The notes under the pieces: model-generated
What the model saw: the letters and a program-made list of their open reading frames with translations, nothing else
What the model was told of the DNA's origin: nothing
Databases searched by the model: none
Translations under genes and position numbers: made by a program
Assembly (NCBI GenBank): GCA_034178815.1
Contig: JAXFQS010000084.1
Location: 1-64,000, forward strand
DNA: 64,000 bases
Direction: 5' to 3'
Origin: JAXFQS01 sp034178815
GTDB lineage: Bacteria; Verrucomicrobiota; Kiritimatiellia; RFP12; DVOR01
Part shown: piece after piece, positions 1-8,997 of the stretch
Numbering within the stretch: the first letter of the stretch is position 1
Layout of the letters: each line of letters starts with the position of its first letter

Positions 1-285
1 GACAGTTTCTCCATCGACACCAATAATAAAGAGTGGAACGACATCGTCCACCGGCGTCAGACCATCACCCGCGCCGACGCCCGAATGATCTTCCAAAACC
101 TCGTCAACTACGGCCTCTACCACAAACCATCCGACCCGCCCGACGACTGGCCGGAAGGCGAACTCCCCGAACGCCGCGCACGCGTCAATGCCAACTTCAA
201 TGGGCGTATGGCACGCCGAGATGTCCTCTTCGATCAGGATTTGCTGGATGAAATCGAAACAACCGTACGCCTCTTCAATCGCTAG
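1..285 (+). CDS. C-terminal part of an unrecognised protein (5' end outside window)
   Basis: The reading frame is open from the first base and ends at TAG 283-285, giving the last 94 residues of a protein. The segment is hydrophilic, with no membrane segment and no motif I recognise; it ends in an acidic stretch and a short helix-like tail. The next gene starts inside it, an overlap of 38 bases, so the two are probably co-transcribed. No function can be assigned from this fragment. Confidence 0.6.
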   Translation, partial: DSFSIDTNNKEWNDIVHRRQTITRADARMIFQNLVNYGLYHKPSDPPDDWPEGELPERRARVNANFNGRMARRDVLFDQDLLDEIETTVRLFNR

Positions 286-607
286 CCTCGCACTCCTCAT
301 CCTCGTAGGCTGCGCCACCCAACGAACCGTCATCCGCAAAGACGGCGACCCCGAAATAAAAGTCTACGGCCCAGACCGCATCATTGCCTTCGGGCAGACC
401 ATTCCACTTGAAAACCTTGACCGGGCCGTGCGCCAACACCGCCTCTCCGAACACGAAAACCTCCAGATTATGTTCTATACCGACCGACGCACCGATCAAC
501 CGCTAATGAAGGCCGTCACCGCCGAACTCCTCCAGGCCAAGCAGAAACAATTCCACCTCTCCCGCCCACGCCACGCCACCTCAACCGTCAAGGAACCCCA
601 ACCATGA
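248..607 (+). CDS. small putative lipoprotein, weakly ExbD/TolR-like
   Basis: This 119-residue protein starts with a short basic N-terminus and a hydrophobic stretch ending in LVGC, a good lipobox with the lipidated Cys at about residue 23. An in-frame upstream ATG at 188 would bury this signal peptide, so 248 is preferred. The mature part (IPLENLDRAV... IMFYTDRRTD) faintly recalls the periplasmic domain of ExbD/TolR, but the usual N-terminal anchor is replaced by a lipid anchor, so this is only a suggestion. Its TGA overlaps the ATG of the DJ-1 gene (ATGA), indicating translational coupling. Confidence 0.6.
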   Translation: MKSKQPYASSIASLALLILVGCATQRTVIRKDGDPEIKVYGPDRIIAFGQTIPLENLDRAVRQHRLSEHENLQIMFYTDRRTDQPLMKAVTAELLQAKQKQFHLSRPRHATSTVKEPQP

Positions 608-1158
608 ACGCACTTATCGTCTGCTCCGACGGATTCGAGGAAATCGAAACCCTCGCCGTAGCCGACATCCTCCGCCGAGGCCAAGTCGATGTCACCATTG
701 CCACCCTCGAATCAAGCCCCCGCCCGCTCATTGGCGCAAGGACCGTCCGCCTACTTCCAGACGCCACCCTCACCGACTGCGCCAACACCCCCTTCGACGC
801 CCTCATTCTCCCCGGCGGATGGCAAAATGCACTGAACCTTGCCGCCTCACCCCTCCTCGCGCAGATACTCAGCCAGCGCGCCCAAAACAACCAACTCATC
901 GCCGCCATTTGCGCCTCCCCCGCCATCGTGCTCGGAGCCTGCGGTCTCCCCGGAACCAACCGCCGCGCCACCTGCTATCCAGGCCTCGAAGACCGCCTCC
1001 AGGCGATACCGACCGAGGCCGATGTCGTCGAAGACGCCAACTACATTACCTCCCGAGGCCCCGCCACCGCCATACCCTTCGCCCTCGCCATCCTTTCCCG
1101 CCTGGCCGGCAAAGAAATAGCCGCCCACATCGCCAGCGACCTGCTTTTCAGGAACTGA
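604..1158 (+). CDS. DJ-1/PfpI family protein
   Basis: This 184-residue protein is close to human DJ-1 in length and layout. It has the N-terminal FEEIET segment with the conserved Glu (E15), an LPGG turn at about 69-72, the nucleophile elbow AAICASP with the reactive Cys103, and the TSRGPAT segment near 148-154. Family members act as glyoxalases/deglycases or redox sensors in the cytosol; which applies here cannot be told. The His of the DJ-1 'THP' segment is Tyr here (TCYPG). It follows the lipoprotein gene with a 4-base overlap. Confidence 0.9.
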   Translation: MNALIVCSDGFEEIETLAVADILRRGQVDVTIATLESSPRPLIGARTVRLLPDATLTDCANTPFDALILPGGWQNALNLAASPLLAQILSQRAQNNQLIAAICASPAIVLGACGLPGTNRRATCYPGLEDRLQAIPTEADVVEDANYITSRGPATAIPFALAILSRLAGKEIAAHIASDLLFRN

Positions 1159-1178
1159 CCCCTCGGGCACGAAAAGTC

Positions 1179-1207
1179 TTGCAGGTGTCCATCCTTTTTG
1201 ATAACAT
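1179..1207 (+). promoter_or_regulatory. candidate promoter for rpmE
   Basis: TTGCAG (1179-1184), a 17-base spacer and TAACAT (1202-1207) fit the spacing seen at other promoters in this window. Transcription would start near 1214, leaving a leader of about 40 bases that carries GGAG at 1241-1244 ahead of the ATG at 1256. Confidence 0.35.
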
Positions 1208-1255
1208 CTTCCTTCCATACAGTTTGAAAGTTGCGTAGCCGGAGCCTAGACTTTT

Positions 1256-1459
1256 ATGAAGAAAGACATCCATCCCAAGTACGAAGACGCCACCATCTCC
1301 TGCGCCTGCGGGAATGTGATTCATACCCGTTCCACCGTCAAGGCCATGCATGTGAACACCTGTAGCGCCTGCCATCCTTACTTTACCGGAACCAAGACCC
1401 TCATCGACACCGAGGGCCGTATCGACCTCTTCAAGAAGCGCTACGGCAAAAAAGCCTAA
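1256..1459 (+). CDS. rpmE: 50S ribosomal protein bL31, zinc-binding form
   Basis: This 67-residue protein has the bL31 start MKKDIHPKY and the full zinc-binding set Cys16, Cys18, Cys36 and Cys39, so it is the C+ type rather than a zinc-independent paralogue. It also keeps the HPYFTG and [10 protein letters not shown] segments. GGAG lies 11 bases before the ATG. A hairpin with a T-run separates it from prfA, the usual bacterial neighbour of rpmE. Confidence 0.97.
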   Translation: MKKDIHPKYEDATISCACGNVIHTRSTVKAMHVNTCSACHPYFTGTKTLIDTEGRIDLFKKRYGKKA

Positions 1460-1487
1460 GCAACCGCCGCGTTTCCCCCTTTCCCTG

Positions 1488-1531
1488 AGAAGACCGGCTC
1501 GTACACAAACCCGTACGGCTGGTCTCTTTTT
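1488..1531 (+). terminator. intrinsic terminator after rpmE
   Basis: AGACCGGC at 1491-1498 plus CGTAC pairs with GTACG and GCTGGTCT at 1513-1525, with one bulge, followed by TTTTT. Read-through into prfA, 9 bases further on, is likely to be partial. Confidence 0.75.
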
Positions 1532-1539
1532 GTACCAAC

Positions 1540-2640
1540 ATGCAGATTACCCGAGAGCAGATCCGACGCCGCCTCGAACCCTTGGCCGAGACCGAGTCCG
1601 CCCTAGCCGATCCGGCGGTTCTCGGCAATCCGGCGAAGTACCGCGAAGCCCTCCGCCGCCACGCTTCGCTCAAACGCCTGGAGAGTGCGGCGCACGCCTG
1701 TTTTTCCGCCGAGGATGAACTCGACGCCAGCCGAAATCTGCTCCAGGAGGCCGGAGAGGATGCCGAGATGGCGGCCATGGCGCAGGAAGAAATCGCCCGT
1801 TTGGAGGCAACCCTTCCAGAACTGCAGCACAAGTTGATGGCCTGTCTGCTTCCCGACGATCCGCTCGAAGGGAGGGCGGCGATGTTCGAGCTTCGTGCGG
1901 GCACTGGGGGCGAGGAAGCGGCTTTGTTCGCGGCCGATTTATTCCGCATGTATAGTCGGTATTGCGAGTCTCACGGCTACACGGTCAGCGTAATGGATGC
2001 CTCTCCGACTGAGATTGGCGGCTACAAGGAGATTATCTTCACGGTTACCGGGGAGAATGCTTACGGGAGGTTCCAGTTCGAGAGCGGGGGACACCGGGTG
2101 CAACGCGTTCCGGTGACTGAGGCGCAGGGACGAATCCACACATCTGCCGCGACTCTCGTAGTTCTGCCGGAAGCCGACGAGGAGGATGATTTGGTCATAC
2201 CCGAGTCGGAGTTGCGAATCGACATTTTCTGCGCTGGGGGCCATGGCGGTCAGGGGGTCAATACGACCTACTCGGCCATCCGCATTACCCATTTACCGAC
2301 CGGTCTGGTGGCGCAATGTCAGGACGAGCGTTCACAGCACAAGAACAAGGCGAAGGCAATGAAAGTGCTCCGTTCGCGCATTCTCGACGCGCGCCGCCAA
2401 GCCGCCGATGCCGCCGCCGGGGCTACACGCTTGGGGCTGCGGGGGTCGGGCGACCGCTCCCAGCGCATTCGCACCTACAACTTCCCCCAGAACCGTCTGA
2501 CGGACCATCGGATCAACTTGACGCTCTACTCGCTCGACCGGGTTATGGAGGGCGAGATGGACGAACTTTTGGATGCGCTTCATGCGCACGATATCGAGCA
2601 GCGCCTGCAAGCGCAAGGGCTTGGCAAGAACGCCCAATAG
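1540..2640 (+). CDS. prfA: peptide chain release factor 1
   Basis: This 366-residue class I release factor recognises UAA/UAG and triggers peptide release on the ribosome. The stop-codon reading tripeptide is PVT (in [14 protein letters not shown]), the RF1 form rather than the SPF of RF2. The peptidyl-hydrolysis GGQ motif is at residues 236-238 within [12 protein letters not shown]. Length is normal for RF1 and the coiled N-terminal domain is complete. No Shine-Dalgarno sequence is visible before the ATG. The usual partner prmC does not follow; about 400 non-coding bases do. Confidence 0.97.
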   Translation: MQITREQIRRRLEPLAETESALADPAVLGNPAKYREALRRHASLKRLESAAHACFSAEDELDASRNLLQEAGEDAEMAAMAQEEIARLEATLPELQHKLMACLLPDDPLEGRAAMFELRAGTGGEEAALFAADLFRMYSRYCESHGYTVSVMDASPTEIGGYKEIIFTVTGENAYGRFQFESGGHRVQRVPVTEAQGRIHTSAATLVVLPEADEEDDLVIPESELRIDIFCAGGHGGQGVNTTYSAIRITHLPTGLVAQCQDERSQHKNKAKAMKVLRSRILDARRQAADAAAGATRLGLRGSGDRSQRIRTYNFPQNRLTDHRINLTLYSLDRVMEGEMDELLDALHAHDIEQRLQAQGLGKNAQ

Positions 2641-2901
2641 GCTGCTGGAACTACGCCTCCTATGGTCTCCTTGGCGCGGCGGACAAGGTTCACGCGTTTT
2701 GCCCGCCCAGCCGTCGCGCTTTGGCATTGTTCGAGGCGGTCGGGGTCTGAGTTTTCCTTAGGAATCAACTTGCTGCGGGACGCACAGGCAGACGAATTTC
2801 CAAGGGTATTGAATACACCGATTCGTTGAGCCGGATTGCGATGATTCAACAGGGTGTCCAGATTCTCGTATGGGGGCGTTGACCTCTTTTCAAGGAATTC
2901 A

Positions 2902-2930
2902 TTGACAGGTTTTGAGCGCGCTGGTAGGCA
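2902..2930 (+). promoter_or_regulatory. promoter for murF
   Basis: A perfect TTGACA (2902-2907), a 17-base spacer and TAGGCA (2925-2930). Transcription would start near 2937, about 100 bases before the preferred murF ATG, so the transcript would include the hairpin at 2976-2998. Confidence 0.55.
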
Positions 2931-2975
2931 GGAATTGGTCAGACAGGTTGATACGAATGGGGCCGTTTGATTGGT

Positions 2976-2998
2976 AGGAACCGGAGCGAACGGTTCCT
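2976..2998 (+). repeat. inverted repeat of the dispersed intergenic family
   Basis: AGGAACCG (2976-2983) and CGGTTCCT (2991-2998) form a perfect 8-bp stem with a 7-base loop. It sits in the presumed murF 5' leader and resembles the GGTTCCT elements found at 33641 and 35288. Confidence 0.6.
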
Positions 2999-3038
2999 GC
3001 GATTGAAGGCATCGGGAAAAGTCAGTCGAGGCAAGCGA

Positions 3039-4289
3039 ATGATAACTCAAGACACTCGAAAACTCTCGGAAGGGGACATCTATGTGGCGCTCCGGGGGGA
3101 ACGGTTTGACGGACACGACTTCGTCTGCTCCGCCTTTGAAAAAGGGGCCTTGGAAGCGTGGGTCTGCGCCGATTGGATGCCACCAGAGGGGTGCTCAGGC
3201 AGGCTTCGAAGATTCCCCGACACACGCTTGGCTTTGGGCGACGAAGCCCGCCGCTACCGCCAAACCCTTGCCGCCACCGTCATCGGCGTCACGGGTTCCG
3301 CCGGCAAAACGACCACCAAGGAACTCCTTGCCGCGACATTCTCCCGTGCGCGACGGACGCGCGCCACCGAGGGAAATTACAACAACGATATCGGGCTGCC
3401 GCTGACCCTGCTCAACCTCCCCCGGAATGTCGAAGTCGCTATCGTCGAGGCGGGAACCAACCATCCCGGAGAAATCGCCAACCTAGCCGGAATCTTGCAA
3501 CCTTCGGCGGCGGTGATTACCGGGATTGGACCGGCGCATATCGAATACTTCGGCTCGCTCGAAGCCATCGCCCGCGAGAAAGGTGCCCTCCTTGCCGCCC
3601 TTCCAAAAGACGGACTTGCCGTGCTTCCTATGGAAGATCCGCACTTTGCCCTGCTCGCCGCGATGGCCCCCTGCCGCGTCATTTCGACCTCCGTTCACGA
3701 CCGCGCCGCCGACTACTGCTCGGACGCGCTGGACTTGCCGGGACTGGAACTTTCGGGGGACTACAACCGCTCCAATGTGGTTCTGGCCTATGCTATGGCG
3801 CGCGAGCAAGGGTTGACCAGACAGGAAGCCCTTGACGGCCTCCAGACCTTTCGTCCGCCGGCGATGCGCGGTGCCCTCCAAATCAAAGGCCCCTACCGAA
3901 TCGTGGATGACACCTACAACGCCAACCCCTTGAGCATGACCTGCGCCGTGCAAGCCTTCGCCCTGCGCCAGGAGGCATCAAAAGTCCTCTGTCTCGGGGA
4001 TATGCTCGAACTCGGGGAGCACGCCCGCGACCTCCATCGGAAGGTCGGATTCGACGCCGCCGGAAGGGGTGACTGGCGCCTGCTGGTGCTCGTCGGGCAG
4101 GAGGCCAAAGCCATTGCGGAAGGGGCCATTGAAGCCGGCTATCCGTCCCTAAAGATACGCACCTTCGCGACCGCGGATGAGGCGGCAAGCCATCTAGGAG
4201 AATGGCTCCGGGAGGGCGATTGCCTGATGCTCAAAGCATCCCGGGGCATCCACTTGGAGCGAATCATCGAAGCGCTCCCAATAAAATAG
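3039..4289 (+). CDS. murF: UDP-N-acetylmuramoyl-tripeptide--D-Ala-D-Ala ligase
   Basis: This Mur ligase adds D-Ala-D-Ala to UDP-MurNAc-tripeptide in the cytosol, the last soluble step of peptidoglycan precursor synthesis. Signature segments are DTRKLSEGDIYVALRGERFD at the N-terminus, the ATP loop GVTGSAGKTTTKE, the MurF-type EGNYNNDIGLPLTLL and the C-terminal VDDTYNANPLSM. I chose ATG 3039 because GAGG lies 7 bases upstream. The frame stays open to 2967, and residues there (LRLKASGKVSRG) could be a shortened MurF N-terminal domain, but that extension would run through an intergenic-type hairpin. 416 residues with the chosen start. Confidence 0.95.
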   Translation: MITQDTRKLSEGDIYVALRGERFDGHDFVCSAFEKGALEAWVCADWMPPEGCSGRLRRFPDTRLALGDEARRYRQTLAATVIGVTGSAGKTTTKELLAATFSRARRTRATEGNYNNDIGLPLTLLNLPRNVEVAIVEAGTNHPGEIANLAGILQPSAAVITGIGPAHIEYFGSLEAIAREKGALLAALPKDGLAVLPMEDPHFALLAAMAPCRVISTSVHDRAADYCSDALDLPGLELSGDYNRSNVVLAYAMAREQGLTRQEALDGLQTFRPPAMRGALQIKGPYRIVDDTYNANPLSMTCAVQAFALRQEASKVLCLGDMLELGEHARDLHRKVGFDAAGRGDWRLLVLVGQEAKAIAEGAIEAGYPSLKIRTFATADEAASHLGEWLREGDCLMLKASRGIHLERIIEALPIK

Positions 4290-4326
4290 CCGCCGGTTGC
4301 GTTAGGAAATTGAAGGAGTGTACCTT

Positions 4327-4851
4327 ATGAGAGCATTCGTTAGCATCATCGCCACCCTTTGCTTGCTATCTGCCGCCCACGCGCAAACCAACCAACCGAG
4401 GCCAGAGGTGCGTACCCGCAGCGCCCAGAGAACCCCGTCCTCCGGGCCGAACCAACGCCTCGTGCAATACCTCTGCCGCCCATCCGTCGCCCGCAAAGTC
4501 GGCGTTTCCCCAGAGACCGTCGCGCGCATCAAACAGCAACTCGAAGCAATAGCCGTCCAAGAACGCCCAATCCGCGAAGAACTCGACAAGAAGTTCCGCG
4601 CCAATGTCCGACTCGCCAAGAAAATCCTCTCCTCCCGCGACGAAAAACCGGAGGCTTTGATAGCCGCCACCGAGGCCATCAGCGCCCTGCACGCCAAACT
4701 CGCCCTCTTGGACATCCAGAAACTGCTGGTACTGCGTGACAACCTCACCCCTGAGCAGAGCGAGTGCCTCCTCAAATGCATCCGCGAAGAGCGGCGGATG
4801 CCTACCAAACGCCCCGCCAAAGGGATACCGCCCACCCATGACACCAAGTGA
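4327..4851 (+). CDS. secreted Spy/CpxP-like helical protein
   Basis: This 174-residue protein has a clean signal peptide (hydrophobic core SIIATLCLLSA, cleavage after AHA). The mature part is mostly charged helix with an LTPEQ motif near residue 137, as in the LTxxQ proteins Spy, CpxP and ZraP, which act as periplasmic chaperones or metal sensors. GGAG at 4315-4318 sets the ATG at 4327; a GTG nine bases upstream is in frame but overlaps that site. Its 3' end overlaps nth by 14 bases. The specific role is not evident. Confidence 0.7.
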   Translation: MRAFVSIIATLCLLSAAHAQTNQPRPEVRTRSAQRTPSSGPNQRLVQYLCRPSVARKVGVSPETVARIKQQLEAIAVQERPIREELDKKFRANVRLAKKILSSRDEKPEALIAATEAISALHAKLALLDIQKLLVLRDNLTPEQSECLLKCIREERRMPTKRPAKGIPPTHDTK

Positions 4852-5479
4852 CATTCCCGCCGTCCATCGGCTACTGCTCGCCCGCTTCAAAGTCACCCCA
4901 TCGCCCATTATCGAACTCATCGCGGCGCAAACTCAAGACCCATTCAAAGTCCTGATTGGCACCATCCTGTCGGCCCGGACGAAGGATGCCTGCACCGCCG
5001 GTGCTTGCCGCCGGCTGTTGCCGCTCATACACGAACCCGAAGATCTGGCTCGGCTACCAATCGAGGAGTTGGAGCGGTTGATTTTCCCCGTCGGGTTCTA
5101 CCGTGCCAAGGCGCGGCATCTGCACGACCTGCCCGCTGTGCTCGGCGAGAAGTTCGGCGGGGTCTTGCCGCAGACGGTCGAAGAACTTTGCGAACTGCCG
5201 GGGGTGGGAAGGAAAACGGCGAACCTCGTGGTGGCGGTTGGATTTGACAAGCCTGCCGTCTGCGTCGATGTTCATGTGCATCGCATCAGCAACCGTCTCG
5301 GCCTGGTGCACACGAAGTCGCCTTTCGAGACCGAAATGGCTCTGCGGAAGGTCTTGCCGAAGCGCTATTGGAAGACTTGGAACTCCATCATCGTCTCCTT
5401 CGGGCAGACGCTCTGCGCGCCCCGCAATCCCCGCTGTTGCGACTGCCCCATTCGCCGCTATTGCCCCAGCGCAACCTAA
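4838..5479 (+). CDS. nth: endonuclease III
   Basis: A bifunctional DNA glycosylase/AP lyase for oxidised pyrimidines. The 213-residue protein has the helix-hairpin-helix ELPGVGRKTAN with the catalytic Lys, the catalytic Asp in CVDVHVHRISNRLG, and a C-terminal [4Fe-4S] motif of the exact form C-x6-C-x2-C-x5-C. The ATG at 4838 begins MTPSDIPAVHRLL; longer in-frame starts are inside the previous gene and give a low-complexity extension. The preceding gene's stop lies inside this one. Confidence 0.95.
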   Translation: MTPSDIPAVHRLLLARFKVTPSPIIELIAAQTQDPFKVLIGTILSARTKDACTAGACRRLLPLIHEPEDLARLPIEELERLIFPVGFYRAKARHLHDLPAVLGEKFGGVLPQTVEELCELPGVGRKTANLVVAVGFDKPAVCVDVHVHRISNRLGLVHTKSPFETEMALRKVLPKRYWKTWNSIIVSFGQTLCAPRNPRCCDCPIRRYCPSAT

Positions 5480-5620
5480 TCAGCGGCTGATTGTCCAAGC
5501 CCCCGTCCTGCGCCGCCGCCCGAACCGATTCCGTCAACGGTACGCGCCGCCTGAAGCCTTTTGCCTGCCCGCACGAGGGGATTGCCGCACGCTTGGAGCC
5601 CATGCGCCGACGCTCGCAAG

Positions 5621-5701
5621 AGGTACCAACCTAGCGAACCGATTTCTAGTCGACAATGGCGTCCGGGTGTGGTAAACTTTGGGTCGTTTAGGTTGGCACC
5701 T
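5621..5701 (+). repeat. inverted repeat flanking a promoter (dispersed family member)
   Basis: The arms AGGTACCAACCTA (5621-5633) and TAGGTTGGCACCT (5689-5701) match as an inverted repeat at 12 of 13 positions, 55 bases apart. Each arm is itself of the form AGGTnnnnACCT. Between them lies a good promoter. Just downstream come three near-tandem copies of CACCTTT (5698-5726). The gap 5480-5746 holds no gene. Confidence 0.75.
5650..5678 (+). promoter_or_regulatory. promoter of the ATP-grasp/exosortase operon
   Basis: TCGACA (5650-5655, five of six matches to TTGACA), a 17-base spacer and TAAACT (5673-5678). Start of transcription is expected near 5685, immediately before the right arm of the inverted repeat, so the arm would form the very 5' end of the mRNA. 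Confidence 0.6.
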
Positions 5702-5746
5702 TTCGCCACCTTTCCTACGCACCTTTTTGCCCGAGGATTTTCCGCC

Positions 5747-6841
5747 ATGCTGATACTCGACAACGCCTTTGTCTCCGACTTTCTGGCCGACTTCGCCGAG
5801 CAGTCCGGTCGCCCCGTGCTCGACACGCCCAGCACCCGCTCGCGCCTGTCAGGGCGCCGCATCAACTGGGCCTCCAAAGCCGATTCCGGCCCGCACTACT
5901 CCACCTCTGAGAACGCCATTCCCCTAGTTGCGCAGGGCTTTTTCGGCGAAGAAATCAAGCGTATGGTCGGCTTGATGAAGGACAAAGCCCGCTTCCGTGA
6001 AGCCATCGCCGGCTGCTACCCCACCTTCCGCTGCGTGCGCGTCCCACTCGACGCCTTGAACGCCTGGACGCCAGACTTCTATCCCTTCGTCCTCAAGCCC
6101 GCCGTCGGCTTCCTGAGCGAAGGCGTCTACAATGTCCGAACCCCCGAGGAACTCGCCCGCGTCAAACGCGACATCTTGGATAACGCCCAGCGCAGCGCAT
6201 TCTCCAAGGCCGTTGTCGACAAAACACTCTTCATCGCCGAAACCTTCCTCGACGGCCCCGAACTCGCAGCAGACGCCTTCTATCTCGACAACGGAACGCC
6301 CGTCATCACCAACATCTACCTCCATCCCTTCAACGGCGCAGACGATGTCAGCGACCGTTGCTACATCACCTCGCGCTCCCTCCTCGATCGCTACCTCGAA
6401 CCCATCCGCCAGGCCTATGCCACCATTGGCAAAACCCTCGGACTCAGCCGCATTCCCGTCCATGCCGAGTTCCGCGACACCGCCAGCGGAATCGTTCCAA
6501 TCGAGTTCAACCCTTTGCGCTTCGCCGGCTGGTGCACGACCGACTTGACCTGGTTTGCCTACCATATCAACCAGTACCAGCACTACTTCGACCAGCGCCA
6601 GCCCCAATTCCCCGAAGACGACGGGTGCCTTCACTATTTCATGCTCGCCGAAAGGCCCGCAGGCGTCGAGGGGAAACAATGCGACTACGCCGCTCTGCGC
6701 CAAGCCGTCCCCGGACTCGTTGAAATGCGTCCCATCGATTACAACCACAATCCCCTCGCCGCCATCAACTTCGGATCGGTTCCGGGGATGGCGGAAATCG
6801 ACACCATTCTCAAGCTCGACATGGCCCAATTCTTCCACTGA
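5747..6841 (+). CDS. ATP-grasp domain protein of unknown substrate
   Basis: This 364-residue protein has an ATP-grasp layout. A preATP-grasp region comes first, followed by FVLKPAVGFLSEGVYNV with the ATP-binding Lys and a glycine-rich loop, then AETFLDGPELAADAFYLDNG, and the metal-binding end VPIEFNPLRFAGW with Glu and Asn. Such enzymes ligate a carboxylate to an amine or thiol through an acyl phosphate. No partner gene indicates the substrate. The in-frame upstream extension to 5561 runs through a promoter and repeat and is rejected; the ATG at 5747 has CGAGG upstream. It is the first gene of a five-gene operon. Confidence 0.8.
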   Translation: MLILDNAFVSDFLADFAEQSGRPVLDTPSTRSRLSGRRINWASKADSGPHYSTSENAIPLVAQGFFGEEIKRMVGLMKDKARFREAIAGCYPTFRCVRVPLDALNAWTPDFYPFVLKPAVGFLSEGVYNVRTPEELARVKRDILDNAQRSAFSKAVVDKTLFIAETFLDGPELAADAFYLDNGTPVITNIYLHPFNGADDVSDRCYITSRSLLDRYLEPIRQAYATIGKTLGLSRIPVHAEFRDTASGIVPIEFNPLRFAGWCTTDLTWFAYHINQYQHYFDQRQPQFPEDDGCLHYFMLAERPAGVEGKQCDYAALRQAVPGLVEMRPIDYNHNPLAAINFGSVPGMAEIDTILKLDMAQFFH

Positions 6842-6852
6842 AGAACCGCCCG

Positions 6853-7962
6853 GTGATTCGAATCCGACACATCCGGTCTTACCTTGCGCTCCTGCTCCTC
6901 GGCGGTTGCGGTCAGCCCGTTCCCAAGGCAGAATCCAGACCTCAGGAAACGCCGCCGCCAGAGCCGCCCCCGCTCATCGTCGAGGTTGTTCCCCCCGAAC
7001 CCGAGCCCTTCCGTCTCTACGCCCCGACCAGGCAGCACTGCCTCGACGGCAGCCGCGTGACCAACATCTTTATGCACGCTGGGAATGGCAACCCGGAGAG
7101 CGGGCTTTTTGGTTTCCAGCGTGCGGCGGCGGACGGCAGACCCAGGCTCCACGAGGGCATCGACATTGCACCGTTGGCGCGTGACAAACGCCGCCGACCG
7201 CTCGATGAAGTCACCGCCGCCGCAACGGGGACTGTCGCCTATGTCAACCGCCGCGCCGGGGATTCGTCCTACGGCATCTACATCGTCATTCTCCACCAAG
7301 CCCCTCATCTCGGACCTGTCTATACCCTCTATGCACACCTTGCTAGCATTGCCCCCGACATCAAGCCAGGAAAAACTGTCGTTGCTGGCAACCTTTTGGG
7401 GCGAATCGGCAACACCCCCGGGTTTCCGCTCTCCCGCGCGCACCTCCACTTCGAATGCGGGCTAATCAACAACAACCGCTTTGCCCGCTGGTACCACGAC
7501 CGCTACCTCAAGCGCCATCCCCCGAAAAAGAACCGCCCCCGACCTGCCGACCACGGTATCTTCCACGGCTCCAACCTCACGGGACTCAACCCGAACGACC
7601 TCTTCCGCATCCGTGCCGAAGACGCCAGCGTCCCCTTGCTTCCCTACCTCCGAGAGTTGCCCATCGCATTCACACTCCTCTGCAAAACCAATCGCATCCC
7701 CGACTACTTCCGCCGCTACCCCGCCCTCTGGAGCGGGGAGCCCTTCCGCCCGGGAACCATCCGACTAAGCGTCTCGCAGGAAGGGATTGTCCTGCGCGGC
7801 ACGAACGAACCCGAATCGAACGAAGCAACAGCCCTCCCCAAAATCCTCGCCGTCAACACCACCCTGCCTGGACTTCTCGGTCGCCGCTATGTACGCCCCG
7901 ACGGCGCGCGGTGGAAACTCACACCCTCGGGAGAAGAGTGGCTCGACGCCTTCCTCTACTGA
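6853..7962 (+). CDS. M23 (LytM-type) metallopeptidase lipoprotein
   Basis: This 369-residue protein begins at GTG with a lipobox LLGGC (Cys at about 19) followed by a Pro/Glu-rich linker (about 30-55), then an M23 domain. The zinc ligands are present: HxxxD in LHEGIDI, and HxH in SRAHLHFE, with YTLYAHLAS between them. It is therefore probably an active, membrane-anchored peptidoglycan endopeptidase in the periplasm. The C-terminal 150 residues do not match anything I recognise. It lies 11 bases after the ATP-grasp gene and 6 bases before the ABC ATPase. Confidence 0.88.
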   Translation: MIRIRHIRSYLALLLLGGCGQPVPKAESRPQETPPPEPPPLIVEVVPPEPEPFRLYAPTRQHCLDGSRVTNIFMHAGNGNPESGLFGFQRAAADGRPRLHEGIDIAPLARDKRRRPLDEVTAAATGTVAYVNRRAGDSSYGIYIVILHQAPHLGPVYTLYAHLASIAPDIKPGKTVVAGNLLGRIGNTPGFPLSRAHLHFECGLINNNRFARWYHDRYLKRHPPKKNRPRPADHGIFHGSNLTGLNPNDLFRIRAEDASVPLLPYLRELPIAFTLLCKTNRIPDYFRRYPALWSGEPFRPGTIRLSVSQEGIVLRGTNEPESNEATALPKILAVNTTLPGLLGRRYVRPDGARWKLTPSGEEWLDAFLY

Positions 7963-7968
7963 CACAGC

Positions 7969-8976
7969 ATGGCCGGAATCCGCATCGAAAACCTCACCAA
8001 GACCTACCCCGGCGGCTCGAAAGCCGTCGACAAAATCTCCCTCTCCATTGCTGACGGCGAGTTCATCGTACTCGTTGGCCCCTCCGGCTGCGGCAAGTCG
8101 ACAACCCTCCGCATGGTGGCCGGGCTCGAAACCATCACCTCCGGCACAATCCACATCGGAGAACGCCTAGTCAACGACCTCCCCCCAAAAGCGCGCGACA
8201 TCGCGATGGTCTTCCAAAACTACGCGCTCTATCCCCACATGAGCGTGGAAGAAAACATGGCATTCGGACTCAAACTCCGCAAAGTCCCGAAAGAAGAGAT
8301 TCGCCGCCGCGTCGCCGAAACCGCCGCAGCCCTCGGTCTAGAACCCTACCTCAAACGCCGCCCATCCCAACTCTCCGGCGGCCAGCGCCAACGCGTGGCA
8401 GTCGGCCGCGCCATCGTCCGCCAACCAGCCGCATTCCTCTTCGACGAACCCCTCTCGAATCTCGATGCCAAAATGCGCGTAGAAATGCGCGAAGAGATTC
8501 ACCGCCTACACCGCCGCCTGGGCGCAACCATGCTCTATGTCACCCATGACCAAACCGAGGCAATGACCCTGGCCGACCGCGTCGTCGTGATGAACTCAGG
8601 CGTCATTCTCCAGACCGGAGCACCGTTGGAAGTCTACAACCGACCGGCCAATCTCTTCACCGCAGCCTTCATTGGAACGCCCCCGATGAATCTCGTCCCC
8701 GAGGGCGACCGCATCCTTGGGTTCCGTCCCGAAGATGCCCTTTTGACCGCCGAAACAGGCTCATTCGCGCTCCCCGAGGGTGTCGTGGAACTGCTTGAAC
8801 CAGTGGGCGCGGAAACCATCGCCCATGTGAACCTTCCAGGGTGTTCGAGCCGCATCCAAGTCCGCCTTTCTCCCGATGCACCCATCCGCGAAGGTCAGCA
8901 CCTGTCGCTCCACATCAAAGCCGGGCGCCGCCACCTGTTCGACGCAGCCACGGGACAAAGAGTTGCCGACCGCTAA
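7969..8976 (+). CDS. MalK/UgpC-type ABC transporter ATPase
   Basis: This 335-residue ATPase has Walker [11 protein letters not shown]-loop [10 protein letters not shown], signature LSGGQRQR, Walker [12 protein letters not shown], the switch His in YVTHDQTEA, and a C-terminal OB-type (TOBE) regulatory domain after about residue 240. This is the carbohydrate-importer (CUT1) class exemplified by MalK, UgpC and MsmX. No permease or solute-binding gene is nearby, so it may be a shared ATPase serving transporters encoded elsewhere, as MsmX does. Confidence 0.92.
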   Translation: MAGIRIENLTKTYPGGSKAVDKISLSIADGEFIVLVGPSGCGKSTTLRMVAGLETITSGTIHIGERLVNDLPPKARDIAMVFQNYALYPHMSVEENMAFGLKLRKVPKEEIRRRVAETAAALGLEPYLKRRPSQLSGGQRQRVAVGRAIVRQPAAFLFDEPLSNLDAKMRVEMREEIHRLHRRLGATMLYVTHDQTEAMTLADRVVVMNSGVILQTGAPLEVYNRPANLFTAAFIGTPPMNLVPEGDRILGFRPEDALLTAETGSFALPEGVVELLEPVGAETIAHVNLPGCSSRIQVRLSPDAPIREGQHLSLHIKAGRRHLFDAATGQRVADR

Positions 8977-8997
8977 CCACCCTTGAAGGCCACCATT

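Larger units (their letters stand above)
2641..3038 (+). other. non-coding gap between prfA and murF
   Basis: I find no convincing gene in these 398 bases on either strand. They hold a promoter at 2902-2930, a unit AGGTTGATAC at 2945-2954 and an inverted repeat at 2976-2998 that both belong to the dispersed intergenic family of this genome. If murF starts at the alternative GTG/ATG-proximal site 2967, the last 72 bases would be coding. Confidence 0.5.

Noticed and set aside
1224..1252. TTGAAA-17-TAGACT just before rpmE
   Set aside because: The -10 box ends only 3 bases before the ATG, so transcription would start inside the gene; the GGAG there is better read as a ribosome site, with the promoter further upstream.
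2967..3038. Longer MurF start at 2967
   Set aside because: Not fully excluded, but it would place an intergenic-type hairpin in the coding region, while ATG 3039 has GAGG at a proper distance.
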